Assembly: GCF_964355755.1 (NCBI RefSeq)
Contig: NC_092676.1
Span: 24,720,288 to 24,784,287 of the forward strand
Reading direction: 5' to 3'
Length of the DNA stretch: 64,000 bases
Source of the DNA: Antedon mediterranea
Lineage: Eukaryota > Echinodermata > Crinoidea > Comatulida > Antedonidae
This document shows positions 11,654 through 23,788 of the stretch, piece by piece. The notes under the pieces were generated by a model, which had not been told where the DNA came from, searched no databases, and worked only from the letters and a program-made list of their open reading frames with translations. Every line of letters begins with the position of its first letter. Within the stretch, counting starts at the first letter, position 1. Made by a program: the position numbers and the translations under genes.

Positions 11654-14600
11654 ATGGATGTTCTTGGGTTTGAAATTCCGAACGCTTCAACATGGCTGTT
11701 ACTGTTACTTTTACTGATTCTCACATACATGTAAGTATGGTCTAATTTTGAAAACTAGGCCTAGATTGTAAGACTGGCCTAGTATTATACGATTGCGACT
11801 CAAGATTGTGAGGGTAGGATGGAGAATATGTAAATAAGCATGATATTTTAAATATTTAACTATTCCTGTTTAAATGTTGGTTTTTTAAATCTCTTTATCT
11901 AGGTATGTAACATGGGGCCACTCGACGTTTTCAAGAATGGGTGTACCTGGTCCAAAACCCCTTCCAATAATTGGGAACATGCTTGGACTGATCGGGGTAG
12001 GTTTTTCTAATTTCCTATATCAGTCAAGAGGAAAAAGCTTCCTACTTTCTAGGATTTGTATGTGGTTAAGTTATCAGATATTCAATTGTTATTCAACTCT
12101 TAACTCCCTTTGTGAAACTTGACTACGGGCACCTCTCCCCCCCCCCCCCTCTCCCCTGATATTGTTTTCCTCTGTGTCACATTCCTTATGTCATCCTATG
12201 TTAAATTTAAAGAAACAATATAGTGTTCGACTAATAGATCGATTGGAAGTTTAAAGCTCATGATACCATTGTCGATACCATTACTGATAACTTTCCTAAT
12301 CAAAATGTTATTGCTGAGCAGGCCAATTCATTACCGGTATTATTATCTTTATTTTATTTAGGGAATGCCATTGCATACGATTTATAAAGAATTGGTAGAG
12401 AAATATGGAAAAGTATGTGGGTAAGTTAAGAAATTAAATAACTAATCCTAAACAAAGCATCCATTTCAAGCCTTGGAATAATCAATTGACACACGATTTT
12501 GTCACTATGTAATATCTAATTGACTATTGACAGTCAGTTTAATTCAATGTGTATCACGTATCACACAATATCACGTATCACGTAAATAACCTGAGTAAAT
12601 TTGGATTGGCGGCTATGTTTAACGACAATCAATTTAGTCATTGTAATCAATTTACTTTATAAAATGAACTATGACGTTTATATTATTTATTTAATTTCAA
12701 TAGTTTCTACGAGGGAAGAACTCCAATTTTATTGGTAGCAGATATAGACATGATGCAAGAAATAATAGTGAAAAAATTCGCAAACTTTCGCAATCGGAGA
12801 GTAAGTAAGCTGTTAACTTTTATAGCATAATGTTTATTTTAAATCGATAATTACTTTCTTTTGATGAACTACATTAAAAGACGATATGAGAATAATACGA
12901 ATAGGAACATAATTATATAATACATTTTTTAATATATTTCTCGTATTGTTCTTTCGATAAAAAAGTAATATGATTATATTGTTTTACTGTACATCTCAGA
13001 ACTTTCCATTGAACAACGGCATTCTCGATGAAGGGGTGAACAATCTTCAGGATGATCACTGGAGAGAAATTCGAAACGTATTATCGCCAAGTTTTTCGGC
13101 AGGTAAAATGAAAAAGGTAAATAAAAAAATTAATGAAAGCTATTACAAACTTTAGAAAATTTACGGGAAAATGGTCATAACAGCAATAATGTTGATACTT
13201 AATGTTATCGTAACGAATATAATGTTCTTAAAGATGATGGAAAAATGATTAACTACAGTTGATGATTATATTTACAGATGTCTCCCTTACTAAATGCTTG
13301 TTGTGATGGACTTGTTAAAAATGTCCTCGAAAAAGAAGCTGCAAAAGAAAACGTCGAAGTTAAAGAGTGAGTAAAATATTTCATTATTAAATATTCTAGT
13401 TTTTCGGAAAGCAAATGAAATACCTAAATAGCGTGTTTTAATATCGATTAATCCAGATGTTTAACCCTCGAAATTCACTCGAAAACCCAGTAGTAAAATA
13501 CGTTAAACCGTACGTTGCATATTCTATGGTTTTTTGTTTGTTTTGTTCTTTTGTTGCTGTTTTTTTTTTGCAGTAGATACATTTTTCTATTTTCAATCTC
13601 TCTTTTTTTTTTGACATTGATAATAAATAAAGTAACCATTAATATTGTTTTATAAATGTAGATTATTTGGAGCGTTCATTATCGATTCTGTTGCGAGTTG
13701 TGGATTTGGATTAGACGTAAACTGTCAAACAAATAAAAACCACCCATTTCAGATGCATTGCAAGAAAGCCTTTGATGTTAACTTTAGTAACATTTTTCTG
13801 GCCCTTTCTGGTAAGCAAGCAAACTTATGTGTCTCTTTAATTTCTTTTAAGTAGTCATAACTAAATTTATTTGATAATAGAAGAGTTTCACATAGGGTCC
13901 ATGTGTTCTCTTACTTTCACCGTTTAAACAATATATAACTATACTGTAAATATTTAAAAAACGAAACCGAAATGGAACTAACTAGAAGGTTACCTGTTCC
14001 TACACATACATACAAGATTCCATAAGTACTCTTTGATCTTTACAAACGTTGTTATTCTTATATTGCAATAAACCAATATCAATATTTTTTTCTTTATCTT
14101 TTTTCTTTATAGTACTTTTCCCCTGGATCGGACACATTTTGAACCTATTTAAAGTTGCGGCAATAACGCCGAAAGAAACTCTAGAATTCTTTACCGATGT
14201 TACTAATCAGGTTATTCAGTTGCGCAAAACAGACGAGAAATCAAGAGTACGTTTTTTGTTCAATTGCAGTTTACTATAACAAATTCATTCAATTTCAAAG
14301 AATCGTATAATTCATTAGATATTTTGTAAATCAGAAGTATGTTTTGGTTACAGAGAATTGACTTCATGCAATTGATGATCGATTCACACACTAACACTCA
14401 TAATGACGAAAATGATAAAGTTTCATCTTCAAAAGGCCAACTCACGAACAACGAAATACTAGCACAAGTAAGTAAAGTATAAAGAAGATAAGAAGACGAT
14501 TTTTTGTTTACTTTATAAAGAAAAATTGAGTTTCAGAAATGTTAAATATTTTATTATAGGTTCTTTACTCTAAAATTATAATCGCTTTATAAATTATTAA

Positions 14601-15918
14601 TAAATTATTCGGATATGTATTTATCAGTCACTGACGTTCTTCTTCGCTGGTTTTGAGACAACAACAACGGCACTTTCGTACATCTCGTATATACTGGCAC
14701 GAAATGGAGATAAACAAGACAAGTTAATTCAAGAAATTGATGAGGTCACTGGAGGAAACACCGACATCGGTTACGATATTGTTTCGAAAATGCCATATTT
14801 GGACATGGTGGTTACAGAATCTGTAAGGATGTTCCCACCAGCAACAATGTAAGTATACAATTTTTTTCAAAAAAAACTAAGGCAATCTAGCAACAAGATT
14901 CTTATCTCCGGAGATCAAAGTATTTATCTATGGCTGCGACACGATCAGTTCCACGCCCATTAACAGACACCGCGCGCCATGGAGATAATATTATGTAGGT
15001 TTACATTGTATAATAATGTTGGTATTTGTCGCAGCCACACATAAGATCAAAGGACTGTTTCTGAAAGGAAATCTGAATCTGAATTCTATCGAATTTCTAT
15101 CGATTACTGGTACTTTTATTCTTAAAGATTTGATCGTGTGTGTTCAGAAAGTTGCACAGTGAATGGCATTCAAATTCCGAAGGGAATGGTCATCAACTTT
15201 CCTGTCTATGCAATTCATAGAGATCCTGAAAATTACCCCGAACCCGACAGCTTCAAGCCAGAAAGGTGAGTCCGTTAATATATATTTTCACAATAATGTC
15301 CATTCCTGTTACAATGATAAGCTATTTTTACCTTTTCATTTTTACAAATATTAATATTATTTAATTATTTTTTTTGTTATTATTATTTTAAAAAACAAGG
15401 TTCAGCAAAGAAGGTAAACAGCAACGAAGTCCGTTTGCATTTGAAACATTTGGTAATGGACCTCGAAACTGCATCGGCATGAAGTTTGCTTTGATTGAAA
15501 TTAAAATGGCAATTGTTAGAGTTTTACAAAAGGTGAAATTTGAAGTCTGCCCTGAGACAGAGGTATGTAATCTACGTCACTAGAATTCAAGTTTAGATTG
15601 CATTTTGTAAGTTTTCCCTGGTCTTCCATTCGACACGGCCACTTCCATTCTGAAGTCTTAACATCTAATCCCCTAACACTATCAAACTTTATGTGACAAA
15701 AAAAAATGTGATGTTCCCCTATATGAACACAATGACGTCATACCACTACCATATTTGGACACATCGCACTTTCTTCTCAAACTAATTCGTTAGTGTGGAC
15801 AGAGCTTTAGTCTATCTTTTCCGTTTTCTTTCATTTTCAGATTCCACCAACTCCTCGTACAGCTGGTATCCTCACACCTGCAAATGACTTATTTCTAAGA
15901 GTTGTTGCCAGAGATTAA
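11654..15918 (+). CDS. Cytochrome P450, CYP3-like (clan 3), copy 1
   Basis: ER-anchored haem-thiolate monooxygenase oxidising lipophilic substrates with NADPH-P450 reductase as electron donor. Coding exons: 11654-11730, 11903-11996, 12362-12420, 12704-12800, 13000-13116, 13278-13366, 13662-13810, 14113-14246, 14354-14467, 14628-14848, 15128-15265, 15400-15562, 15841-15918 (stop TAA). They total 1530 nt, 509 residues, normal for the family, with no internal stop. Seen: Leu-rich N-terminal anchor; proline hinge PGPKPLPIIGN; I-helix AGFETTTT; K-helix ESVR; PERF; haem loop FGNGPRNCIG with the Cys ligand. The first Met begins the hydrophobic anchor and is shared with copy 2. The closest family I recall is CYP3A (HRDP, PERFSKE, FGNGPRNCIGM); subfamily and substrate are unknown. 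Confidence 0.93.
14879..15070. mobile_element. MITE family M3 copy in intron 10 of P450 copy 1
   Basis: Starts AAGGCAATCTAGCAACAAG and contains GGCTGCGACACGATCAGTTC and its partial inverse TTGTCGCAGCCACA, so it folds back on itself. The same element sits at the same intron position in P450 copy 2 (28261), so it predates that duplication. Confidence 0.75.
15665..15810. mobile_element. MITE family M1 copy 4 in the last intron of P450 copy 1
   Basis: CTAACACTATCAAACTTTATG at the left, GTGTGGACAGAGCTTTAG at the right. The orthologous element at 29097-29238 in copy 2 shows that insertion preceded gene duplication. Confidence 0.75.
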
Positions 15919-16076
15919 CTACTACAACTAGAACACTACCGGCAAGAAATAGACTAGAATTTCAACGTGACATATAATATGTGTAATTTTGATTCAAAAT
16001 TGCCTCACACTATAGTTATTAGGGAGAGGGAGACATTCATATAAAAATGTTTGCTTTTTTTCTTTCCTATGGCCGG

Positions 16077-17786
16077 CCGCGATTTTTTTTTTCGTACATA
16101 AGTTGGGGACCCCCTCATGAAACGTCACAAAACATGAATAATTCATCAGTTAAATTTTCTTGTTCCGTGTGCACCCAAGCGTATATCAACAAGAAGTGAT
16201 TACACAAGTGCGGTACGATTCTAGGCCTATCTCCGCTGTTGTTGCGGCGTGCGATTTCATAGAAGAATAGCGGCGTTTTGTGTGGATTGTCGAAATAATC
16301 AGCCTTTGTTTATGGTGTTTTTAATATAATTTATTACTAAAGAATTACGTGTTAAAATTATAGTTTCTATTAATACTATAGGCCTAATTATTAGTCTCTA
16401 AACCCATGTCTATTCTAGTAGTAGCTGTGTGGGTACGGTGTGTGACGTGTGTGTGTTAGGTACGTATGACACAATCCGAGTAATAAGTCAGCAAAATTAA
16501 ACATTAAACATTACACAAAAATACATTTTTTATTCTCGTGGGTCTAATCTTCCCATCTCATGTGTTCATATACGCGCATTTTTAAAGTTCCTTTGAGTTC
16601 ATGCATATTGTTTGATAATAAAATAGCAGAATAAAAAAAATACAGTACACAATTTATACAAATTCTTTATTCTTGTGGGTCTAAGCTTTCTTTGGGCTAT
16701 GTCCAATGAATTACTACTTAGTGTAATGTCTTGCCTAGCTGTTGATTAGCCTCGACTCGACACATTTTGTGTGAAGAATAGTGCGCGAAGGCAATCACGT
16801 GAATTGACCTAGAATCCTACCTAGGCCTACTGTAGAAAGAATCGTATCGCAGTTGTTCGTGTAATCACTTCTTGTTGCTATACGCTTGGGTGCACACGGA
16901 ACAACAAATTTAACTGATGAATTATTCATGTTTATTTTTGTGACGTTTCATGAGGGGTCCCCAACTTATGTACGAAAAAAAAAATCGCGTGCGGTACGAT
17001 TCTAGGCCTATCTCCGCTGTTGTTGCGGCGTGCGATTTCATAGAAGAATAGCGGCGTTTTGTGTGGATTGTCGAAATAATCAGCCTTTAGTTTATGGTGT
17101 TTTTAATATAATTTATTACTAAAGAATTACGTGTTAAAATTATAGTTTCTATTAATACTATTAGGCCTAATTATTAGTCTCTAAACCCATGTCTATTCTA
17201 GTAGTAGCTGTGTGGGTGTGTGTGACGTGTGTGTGTTAGGTATGACCAAAGATAGTTACACTATCTTTGGTATGACACAATCCGAGTGTAATAAGTCAGC
17301 AAAATTAAACATTAAACATTACACAAAAATACATTTTTTATTCTCGTGGGTCAAATATTCCCATCTCATGTGTTCATATACGCGCATTTTTAAAGTTCCT
17401 TTGAGTACATGCATATTGTTTGATAATAAAATAGCAGAATTAAAAAAATACAGTACACAAATTATACACATTCTTTATTCCTGTGGGTCTAAGCTTTCTT
17501 TGGGCTATGTCCAATGAATTACTACTTAGTTTAATGTCTTGCCTAGCTGTCGATTAGCCTCGACTCGACACATTTTGTGTGAAGAGTGCGCGAAGGCAAT
17601 CACGTGAATTGACTTAATCCTAGGCCTACTGTAGAAAGTATCGTATCGCAGTTGTGTATAATCACTTCTTGTTGCTATACGCTTGGGTGCACACGGAACA
17701 ACAAATTTAACTGATGAATTATTCATGTTTATTTTGTGACGTTTCATCAGGGGGTCCCCAACTTATGTACGAAAAAAAAAATCGCG
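16077..17786. mobile_element. Inverted-repeat element with tandemly duplicated body and right arm
   Basis: The left arm (16077 to about 16207) begins CGCGATTTTTTTTTTCGTAC and is inverted relative to sequence ending 16985 and again to sequence ending 17786. A unit starting GTGCGGTACGATTCTAGG occurs at 16208 and again at 16989, a period of 781 bp. The order is therefore left arm, body, right arm, body, right arm. A relic of the right end also lies at 47771-47840 in an SLC22 intron. Confidence 0.8.
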
Positions 17787-18829
17787 GCCGGTGTAAGATT
17801 TAAATGTGTCCGGTGGTTGAAAGTGTCCACTGGACAATTTTCAGCATTGAATAGTGTAATACCAGCTGTTGAAAATGGCTGCAACCACCCGGGCAGCTTT
17901 CATCGATAAAAAAGTAGGACCATCGACATCGACATCATATTAACCCCGTAAAAACTAGGGCACTGGACGGTCACCAACTCCCGTTAGGGTAATTATAATT
18001 CCTTAGAATACCAACTTGAATCGCAAAATATCAAGTCGATTGAAATAAATATTACTATTATTATATCTGGAGACATATAGTCTAATCAAATTAAATTGTT
18101 TGTTTTTGATTGAGTATATACAACCTGTTGTCAATTTGAAGTAAATCGACAACTTGAAAAAATATATAGCCTACCGGTACTGTATTATTATTTCTAGGGA
18201 ATGAATATCACTAAATCATATAGGCATAGGGCCTACCTATTTTCGTTCTCTCGAAATATTATTTCATTGGAATTCGCATTACTAATTCGCGAGAGAACGA
18301 AATAATTTCCCTCGAAATTATTTCGTTCTCTCGATCATTCCTTGTCTCGAAGTAGTAATTCGTTTTTTATATTGTTCAGTTCTTGAAATCTTATTTTGTT
18401 CTCCCTAAATATATTTGTTCCCTCAAAATATTTTTCAGTTCTCAAAATATTATTTTGTAATATTCATAATACTGTTACTAATTTAATAATATTAACTGAT
18501 AACAAAAGTGCTTTAAACAAGTAAGTTCGTCATTGTTAAAGTGAGTTCTTTTTCATTATATTTTTTTTCACAGATGCCTGATTTTGGTTTTATTTAATGA
18601 AACATTGAATTGGTTAGTCACAATATTTTTTTTGTTTCTAGAGATTTTACATTATTTATTTATTTATCTAAAATACATTTGAAAAATATTGTTGATGCAT
18701 ATTACCAAAAAATATTTATTTTTTTATATTTTATATGGCAAAATAAACACCTTAATTGCGCATCATAATTATTCGTTCACTCAAGGGTATTTCGGTTTTT
18801 TGTTTTTTTTTAATAATCTCTAAAAAAAA

Positions 18830-19145
18830 AAAACGTCCACCTCTCTTAAGGGACCACTTCTCATAATTCCGTAACGACCACCTTTCGCAAATTACCACCT
18901 CTATTGAGGTGGTCACTTACGGGAGGTGTAGTCGGTAAAAGAAGTGGTCGTCTACGAGCGGTGGTAGTTTATGAAAGCAGTCCGTTATGAGAGGTGGTTA
19001 CCCCTTCAGGAGGTTGTCCATTGTGAGAAGCGGTCCTTTAACAGAGGTAGTCCCTTTTAAATATTAAAGGTGGTCGCTAACAAGGGTGGTTGCTTACGAT
19101 CAGAGTGCTAAGTTTTGAAAGCCGATCACTTACGAGAGGTGGATA
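18830..19145. repeat. Degenerate tandem repeat of GGTGGTC/CACCTC motifs
   Basis: Roughly 25-30 bp spaced variants of GAGAGGTGGTC, with CCACCTCT in the opposite sense at the left edge. No coding potential. Confidence 0.6.
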
Positions 19146-19737
19146 GACTGACGGCAAGTAGAGAAATACATTTGCACATGATTTAGACATTTAGGTTTGT
19201 AAAATATATAATATTTTATTAGCTGGCGATATTAACTACATTAGCTGTGAGGCAATTTTCGTTACTACATTACCTGTTGAGTTGTACATTAGTATAATGT
19301 TGATTTTTATTTGATAAATAAGCTGTTGGTGTTTCTACATCATTAGCTAGTTCTAGGCTAGGTTTTATTATATGGGTGGATTTGACTTTTCTACACTAGC
19401 AGTTTTGAACAGGGCCTACTGTATTAGTTTAAATGGAATGCTACAAGTTGTATTATTTTTTTTAATTTATCGTTTTGTGTACTAAAGTGGCAGCATAATC
19501 AGTATTTATTTTTACCAGATGTCCAGCAAGGGTAATGTCCCAATTGGTAATTGCCACAATTGTCAGGTCAACCTCAAACCAGCGGCTCTCGGGACCGGGA
19601 GAGTTGTATGATTTGTTTTTATTATTATTTTTTTTTTTTTAATGCGCCTTGAGCACTCTGTGGTATGTGCGCTATAAAAATCCTGTTATTATTATTTGTT
19701 ATTATTATTTCACCTTTTAGTCGTGTCTGTCTACAGT

Positions 19738-21640
19738 AAAGTGATCTTTAATTGGAAGAGGACCAGTACAATTACTTGTTTTTAATCACATGATTATAAA
19801 CTATTTATTCCTCTTGTCTGTGCTCGTACAAAATAATAAAACGGTCGCTAATTGGAAGTGTCTTAAAGTAAAGTGATCTTTAATTGGAAGAGGACCAGTA
19901 CAATTACTTGTTTTTTATCACATGATTATAAACTATTTATTCCTCTTGTCTGTACTCATACAAAATAATAAAACGGTCGCTAAATGGAAGTGTTTAAATT
20001 GAAGTGATCTTTAATTGGAAGAGGACCAGTACATTTACTTAATTTTGTCACATAATTAAACTATTAATTATTATTGTCTTTACTCATACCAATTAATAAA
20101 ATGGTCGCTAATTGGAGATGTTTTAAGTAAAGTGGTCCTTTATTGAAAGAGGACCAGTACAATTACTTGTTTTTTGTCACATAATTAATAACTATATATT
20201 CTTCTTGCTTTATTAATACTAAATAATATAATGGTCGCTAATTGGAGGTATTCTTTAAGTAAAGTGATCTATAACTGGAAGAGGACTAGTACAGTTACTT
20301 AATTTTGTCACTATCATAATTAAAACTATGTATTCTTCTTGTATTTACTTCTACCAATTAATAAAAATGGTCACTAATTAGAGGTGTCTTAAAGTAAAGT
20401 GACCTTTAATTGGAAGAGGACCAGTACATTTACTTAATTTTGTCACATAATTAAACTATTAATTATTCTTGCCTTTACTCATACCAATTAATAAAAATGG
20501 TCACTAATTAGAGGTGTCTTAAAGTAAAGTGATCTTTAATTGGAAGCGGACCAGTCAGTACAGTTACTTAATTTTGTCACACAATTAAAACTATTAATTA
20601 TTATTGTCTTTACTCATACCAATTAATAAAATGGTCGCTAATTGGAGGTGTTTTAAGTAAAGTGGTCCTTTATTGAAAGAGGACCAGTACAATTACTTGT
20701 TTTTTTGTCACATAATTAATAACTATATATTCTTCTTGCTTTATTAATACTAAATAATATAATGGTCGCTAATTGGAGGTTTCTTTAAGTAAAATGATCT
20801 ATAACTGGAAGAGGACTAGTACAGTTAATTAATTTTGTCACTATCATAATTAAAACTATGTATTCTTCTTGTATTTACTTCTACCAATTAATAAAATGGT
20901 CGCTAATTAGAGGTGTCTTAAAGTAAAGTGACCTTTAATTGGAAGCGGACCAGTACATTTACTTAATTTTGTCACATAATTAAACTATTAATTATTCTTG
21001 CCTTTACTCATACCAATTGATAAAAATGGTCACTAATTTGAGGTGTCTTAAAGTAAATTTATTTATTTATTTGGAATTACACCTTTAGATCGGTGGCACA
21101 CTTAGCACAAAGGTGCATCCTTCACAATATAAAATATAACAATTAACAGAAAAGTAAAAAAAGGCAAAAGCAACTATCAACCCCTATCCTACCCCCCCCC
21201 CCCCCAATTTACATCGATACATACAGTAGATCATTAGTAAAGTGATCTTTAATTGGAAGCGGACCAGTCAGTACAGTTACTTAATTTTGTCACATAATTA
21301 AAACTATTAATTATTATTGTCTTTACTCATACCAATTAATAAAATGGTCGCTAATTGGAGGTGTTTTAAGTAAAGTGGTCCTTTATTGAAAGAGGTCCAG
21401 TACAATTACTTGTTTTTTGTCACATAATTAATAACTATATATTCTTCTTGCTTTATTAATACTAAATAATATAATGGTCGCTAATTGGAGGTGTTTTAGG
21501 TAAAGTGATTTTTAATTGGAAGAGGAACACTTCATTTACTTGTTTTTGTCACATACTTAACAATTATTTATTCTTCTTGTCTTTTCACATACCATATAAT
21601 ATAATGGTCCCTAATTGGAGGTGTTTAGGCAAAGCGATCT
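19738..21640. repeat. ~130-bp tandem repeat with 4-monomer higher-order structure
   Basis: Each monomer carries AAAGTGATCTTTAATTGGAA, then GGACCAGTACA, then AATAAAATGGTCGCTAATTGG. GGACCAG-type boxes fall near 19758, 19887, 20022, 20149, 20283, 20418, 20548, 20680, 20813, 20946, 21259, 21393 and 21525. Variants recur every fourth monomer, about 530 bp (20149 with 20680, 20283 with 20813, 20418 with 20946). One monomer is split by an insertion at about 21054-21236. Confidence 0.85.
21054..21236 (-). mobile_element. Short retroposon-like insertion in the tandem array
   Basis: About 183 bp interrupts a monomer between TCTTAAAGTAAA and TAGTAAAGTGATC, so AGTAAA flanks both sides. The left edge is TTTATTTATTTATTTGG, the complement of an A-rich 3' tail, suggesting a minus-strand retroposon. 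It contains a C homopolymer near 21191-21206. Family unknown. Confidence 0.6.
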
Positions 21641-23185
21641 TTAATTAGAAAAAAAAAATTTGTTTGGCATCATTAAGTATTATTGGTTATTAAAAGAAGA
21701 CAAGACAAGTGCAGGCGTGATAAAAACAACCACCTATCATAAAACGTATGATACAGTATTTAATAGTGGACGCATTTCAATCCATGGGTCAGACATTATT
21801 AAACGGGCCGGACAGCATTAAATTGTTGAAAAACGCCCACGAACCCGTTGAAACATGCAACTGGACACTATCCAATGCTGAAAAGTGTCCACCCGGACAC
21901 TTTTGAATGCTGGACACAATTCAATCTTACACCGGCCATCATAATAAGTAAATGAATATACGTTTACTTGGGAATGTTTGTATATGAACTCTTGCTGAAT
22001 ATGTTTACCTTGATAGAAATCCTAATGTTCGGAAGTAGACAATTATGTTAAAATTTAAAATGATAATGGTACATGGCAAATGTTGTCAACCTGCTAAAAA
22101 CGTTTCGTTAGGGGTAGAACGTGACGTATAGCTTGCTAATTTACATATGGCATGGCGCTCATGTTATTACGCAACTTGCGACTATATAATTCGCTCTATG
22201 TTCTGTCACGGCTAGTACTTGAGCTGAGAAGTGTATAATGATAAATGGTTCTCTATGAGAGATGGTTGTCTGATGTTTGTTAAGTGACGTTTACCTATGG
22301 CAGGTAAGAACCTGCTTCTTACGGTTACTAATGAATATTCAATAATACATGGGTGGATAGAGAAGAACCAATTATATTAAATTAAACGTGACATTTGTTT
22401 AATGAATATTCATAAAGCCGTCGAATTTTACCATAGTTACGTTTGCTTTTTGTTATACAGTATTATTACTACAAGAATTGTAAACAAAATAAATGCCACA
22501 CCTTTCCTCGTGCCGCGTTCGGCGATCTTGAGCCAGCCGTTTTTGAACGAAGTCCGAACCGGTACCTACCGTCAGTTCTACCCAGAACAACTGATGACTG
22601 GGAAAAAAAATGCTGCCAACAACTACGCCAGCAGAGGTTGGCAAGGACCTCATTGACATTTCTCTAAATAGAATTTTAAAATTAGCTTTCCTGATCTTCC
22701 ATAGTTTCGCTGGTGGATAGTCTGGATTTAACGACCGAGAAATTAACAAACGATTATTTTACTTAAAAACCAGTAGTGGGGGTGGCGCCAGGATTTGCCC
22801 GACAGAAGTACCGAAGAGCCTCGATTGGTGGTGGGCCATGCGTGCAAAGCAGCATCCACTAGGGGAGAGGGCGAAAGTCAAAACGGAATTTTGTTAATGG
22901 ATGGAAATACTCGCACGTAAATGATAAATGGCACGCTAGCGCTTTATCAATCTGCAAAATGATCATGCCTATACTTTCTCCGCCTGTAAACCGTGGAAAA
23001 AGGCGTTGGACACACGCGTTAGCAATTTTTAGCGTTCAATGCGAACGTCAACATGCAATCTCGTGTGTAGAAAACCCTATTAGCATAAAATGCTTGTGGT
23101 TGGTTTTTGTAGTCAGGATACACCATGCAATGACATCCATATGTTGCGTATATCTACCCGGTAATCTTTTACACACTATTGAACT

Positions 23186-23290
23186 TACGGAAACGTCTAA
23201 GCGCCATCCACTTGGTGACTTGTCAAGCTAATTCATTTTGACTAGTCGCCAAATGGATAGCACTTGAACGCTTTCGTACTTCCTGTATAA
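23186..23290. mobile_element. Small fold-back insertion upstream of P450 copy 2
   Basis: AAGCGCCATCCACTTGGTGA on the left pairs imperfectly with TCGCCAAATGGATAGCACTT on the right; TGTCAA and TTGAC form the inner arms. The matching region of copy 1 (near 11150-11170) lacks it. Confidence 0.6.
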
Positions 23291-23500
23291 AAACAGATTA
23301 GATAATATCCTATTATAGCACGAGAAGATTGATCCAGGTACTGTACTGCACTTTGTAATGTTTACTGTTCTTTCATCATTGTTATGAAATACATTTGGGT
23401 TTTTCTATTATATTAGAAGGGAATATTTTATTAATAATTATATATATTTTTAGTAGTAGTAGTTTATATCAGCTGCTGCTTTTACGGATTTTCGTATAGG

Positions 23501-23502
<2 letters not shown>

Positions 23503-23582
<80 letters not shown>
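23503..23582. repeat. (TA)n microsatellite
   Basis: About 40 uninterrupted TA dinucleotides. Confidence 0.98.
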
Positions 23583-23586
<4 letters not shown>

Positions 23587-23788
23587 AAATACTCGTAATA
23601 AATACAATATCATACAAAACATAACACGGCATTTACCTTATCTCTAATAGAATGTTCCGTTTCTAAAACTAATATTAAGCATACACTAAAATCACTTGAA
23701 CATACACTCTATGTTTAGCCTAGTATAGTCAAATTTGAAATTGGTCTCACGTTAAAACAACAACAAACCTTGTCTTGAAGTTCAGAAA

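Larger units (their letters stand above)
16071..21937. mobile_element. 5.87 kb nested repeat island downstream of P450 copy 1
   Basis: Outer boundaries are GGCCGG at 16071 and CCGGCC at 21937. In the paralogous 3' flank of P450 copy 2 (about 29510-29545), TTTCTTTCCT runs almost directly into the sequence homologous to the right flank, so this is a filled site read against an empty one. The outer element has inverted ends GGCCGGTGTAAGATT: the right part is seen at 17786-17880, the opposite end at 21840-21937. Inside lie an element with a duplicated arm (16077-17786), a degenerate GGTGGTC repeat (18830-19145) and a higher-order array (19738-21640). No transposase gene is recognisable. Confidence 0.75.
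11080..22280 (+). repeat. Segmental duplication unit 1 (P450 copy 1 plus flanks)
   Basis: The upstream sequence near 11085-11300 (for example CATATGTTGCGTATATC and AGATTAGATAATATCC) recurs near 23112-23430. The downstream sequence 21938-22270 (AATGAATATACGTTTAC, GATAAATGGTTCTCTATGA) recurs at about 29520-30030. The unit contains one complete P450 gene and a later 5.9 kb insertion. Exact ends are approximate. Confidence 0.75.
21938..23788. other. Intergenic interval between P450 copies 1 and 2
   Basis: The left part (21938-22280) is the duplicated 3' flank. From 22500 to about 23100 there is a relatively GC-rich stretch with short open frames on both strands that match nothing I know. A fold-back insertion lies at 23186-23290, a TA microsatellite at 23503-23582, and the remainder is the duplicated upstream region of P450 copy 2. 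No gene is supported. Confidence 0.5.

Noticed and set aside
22402-22749. Three overlapping short ORFs (two plus, one minus)
   Set aside because: No family resemblance, no splice context and no paralogous counterpart; treated as unexplained GC-rich sequence.
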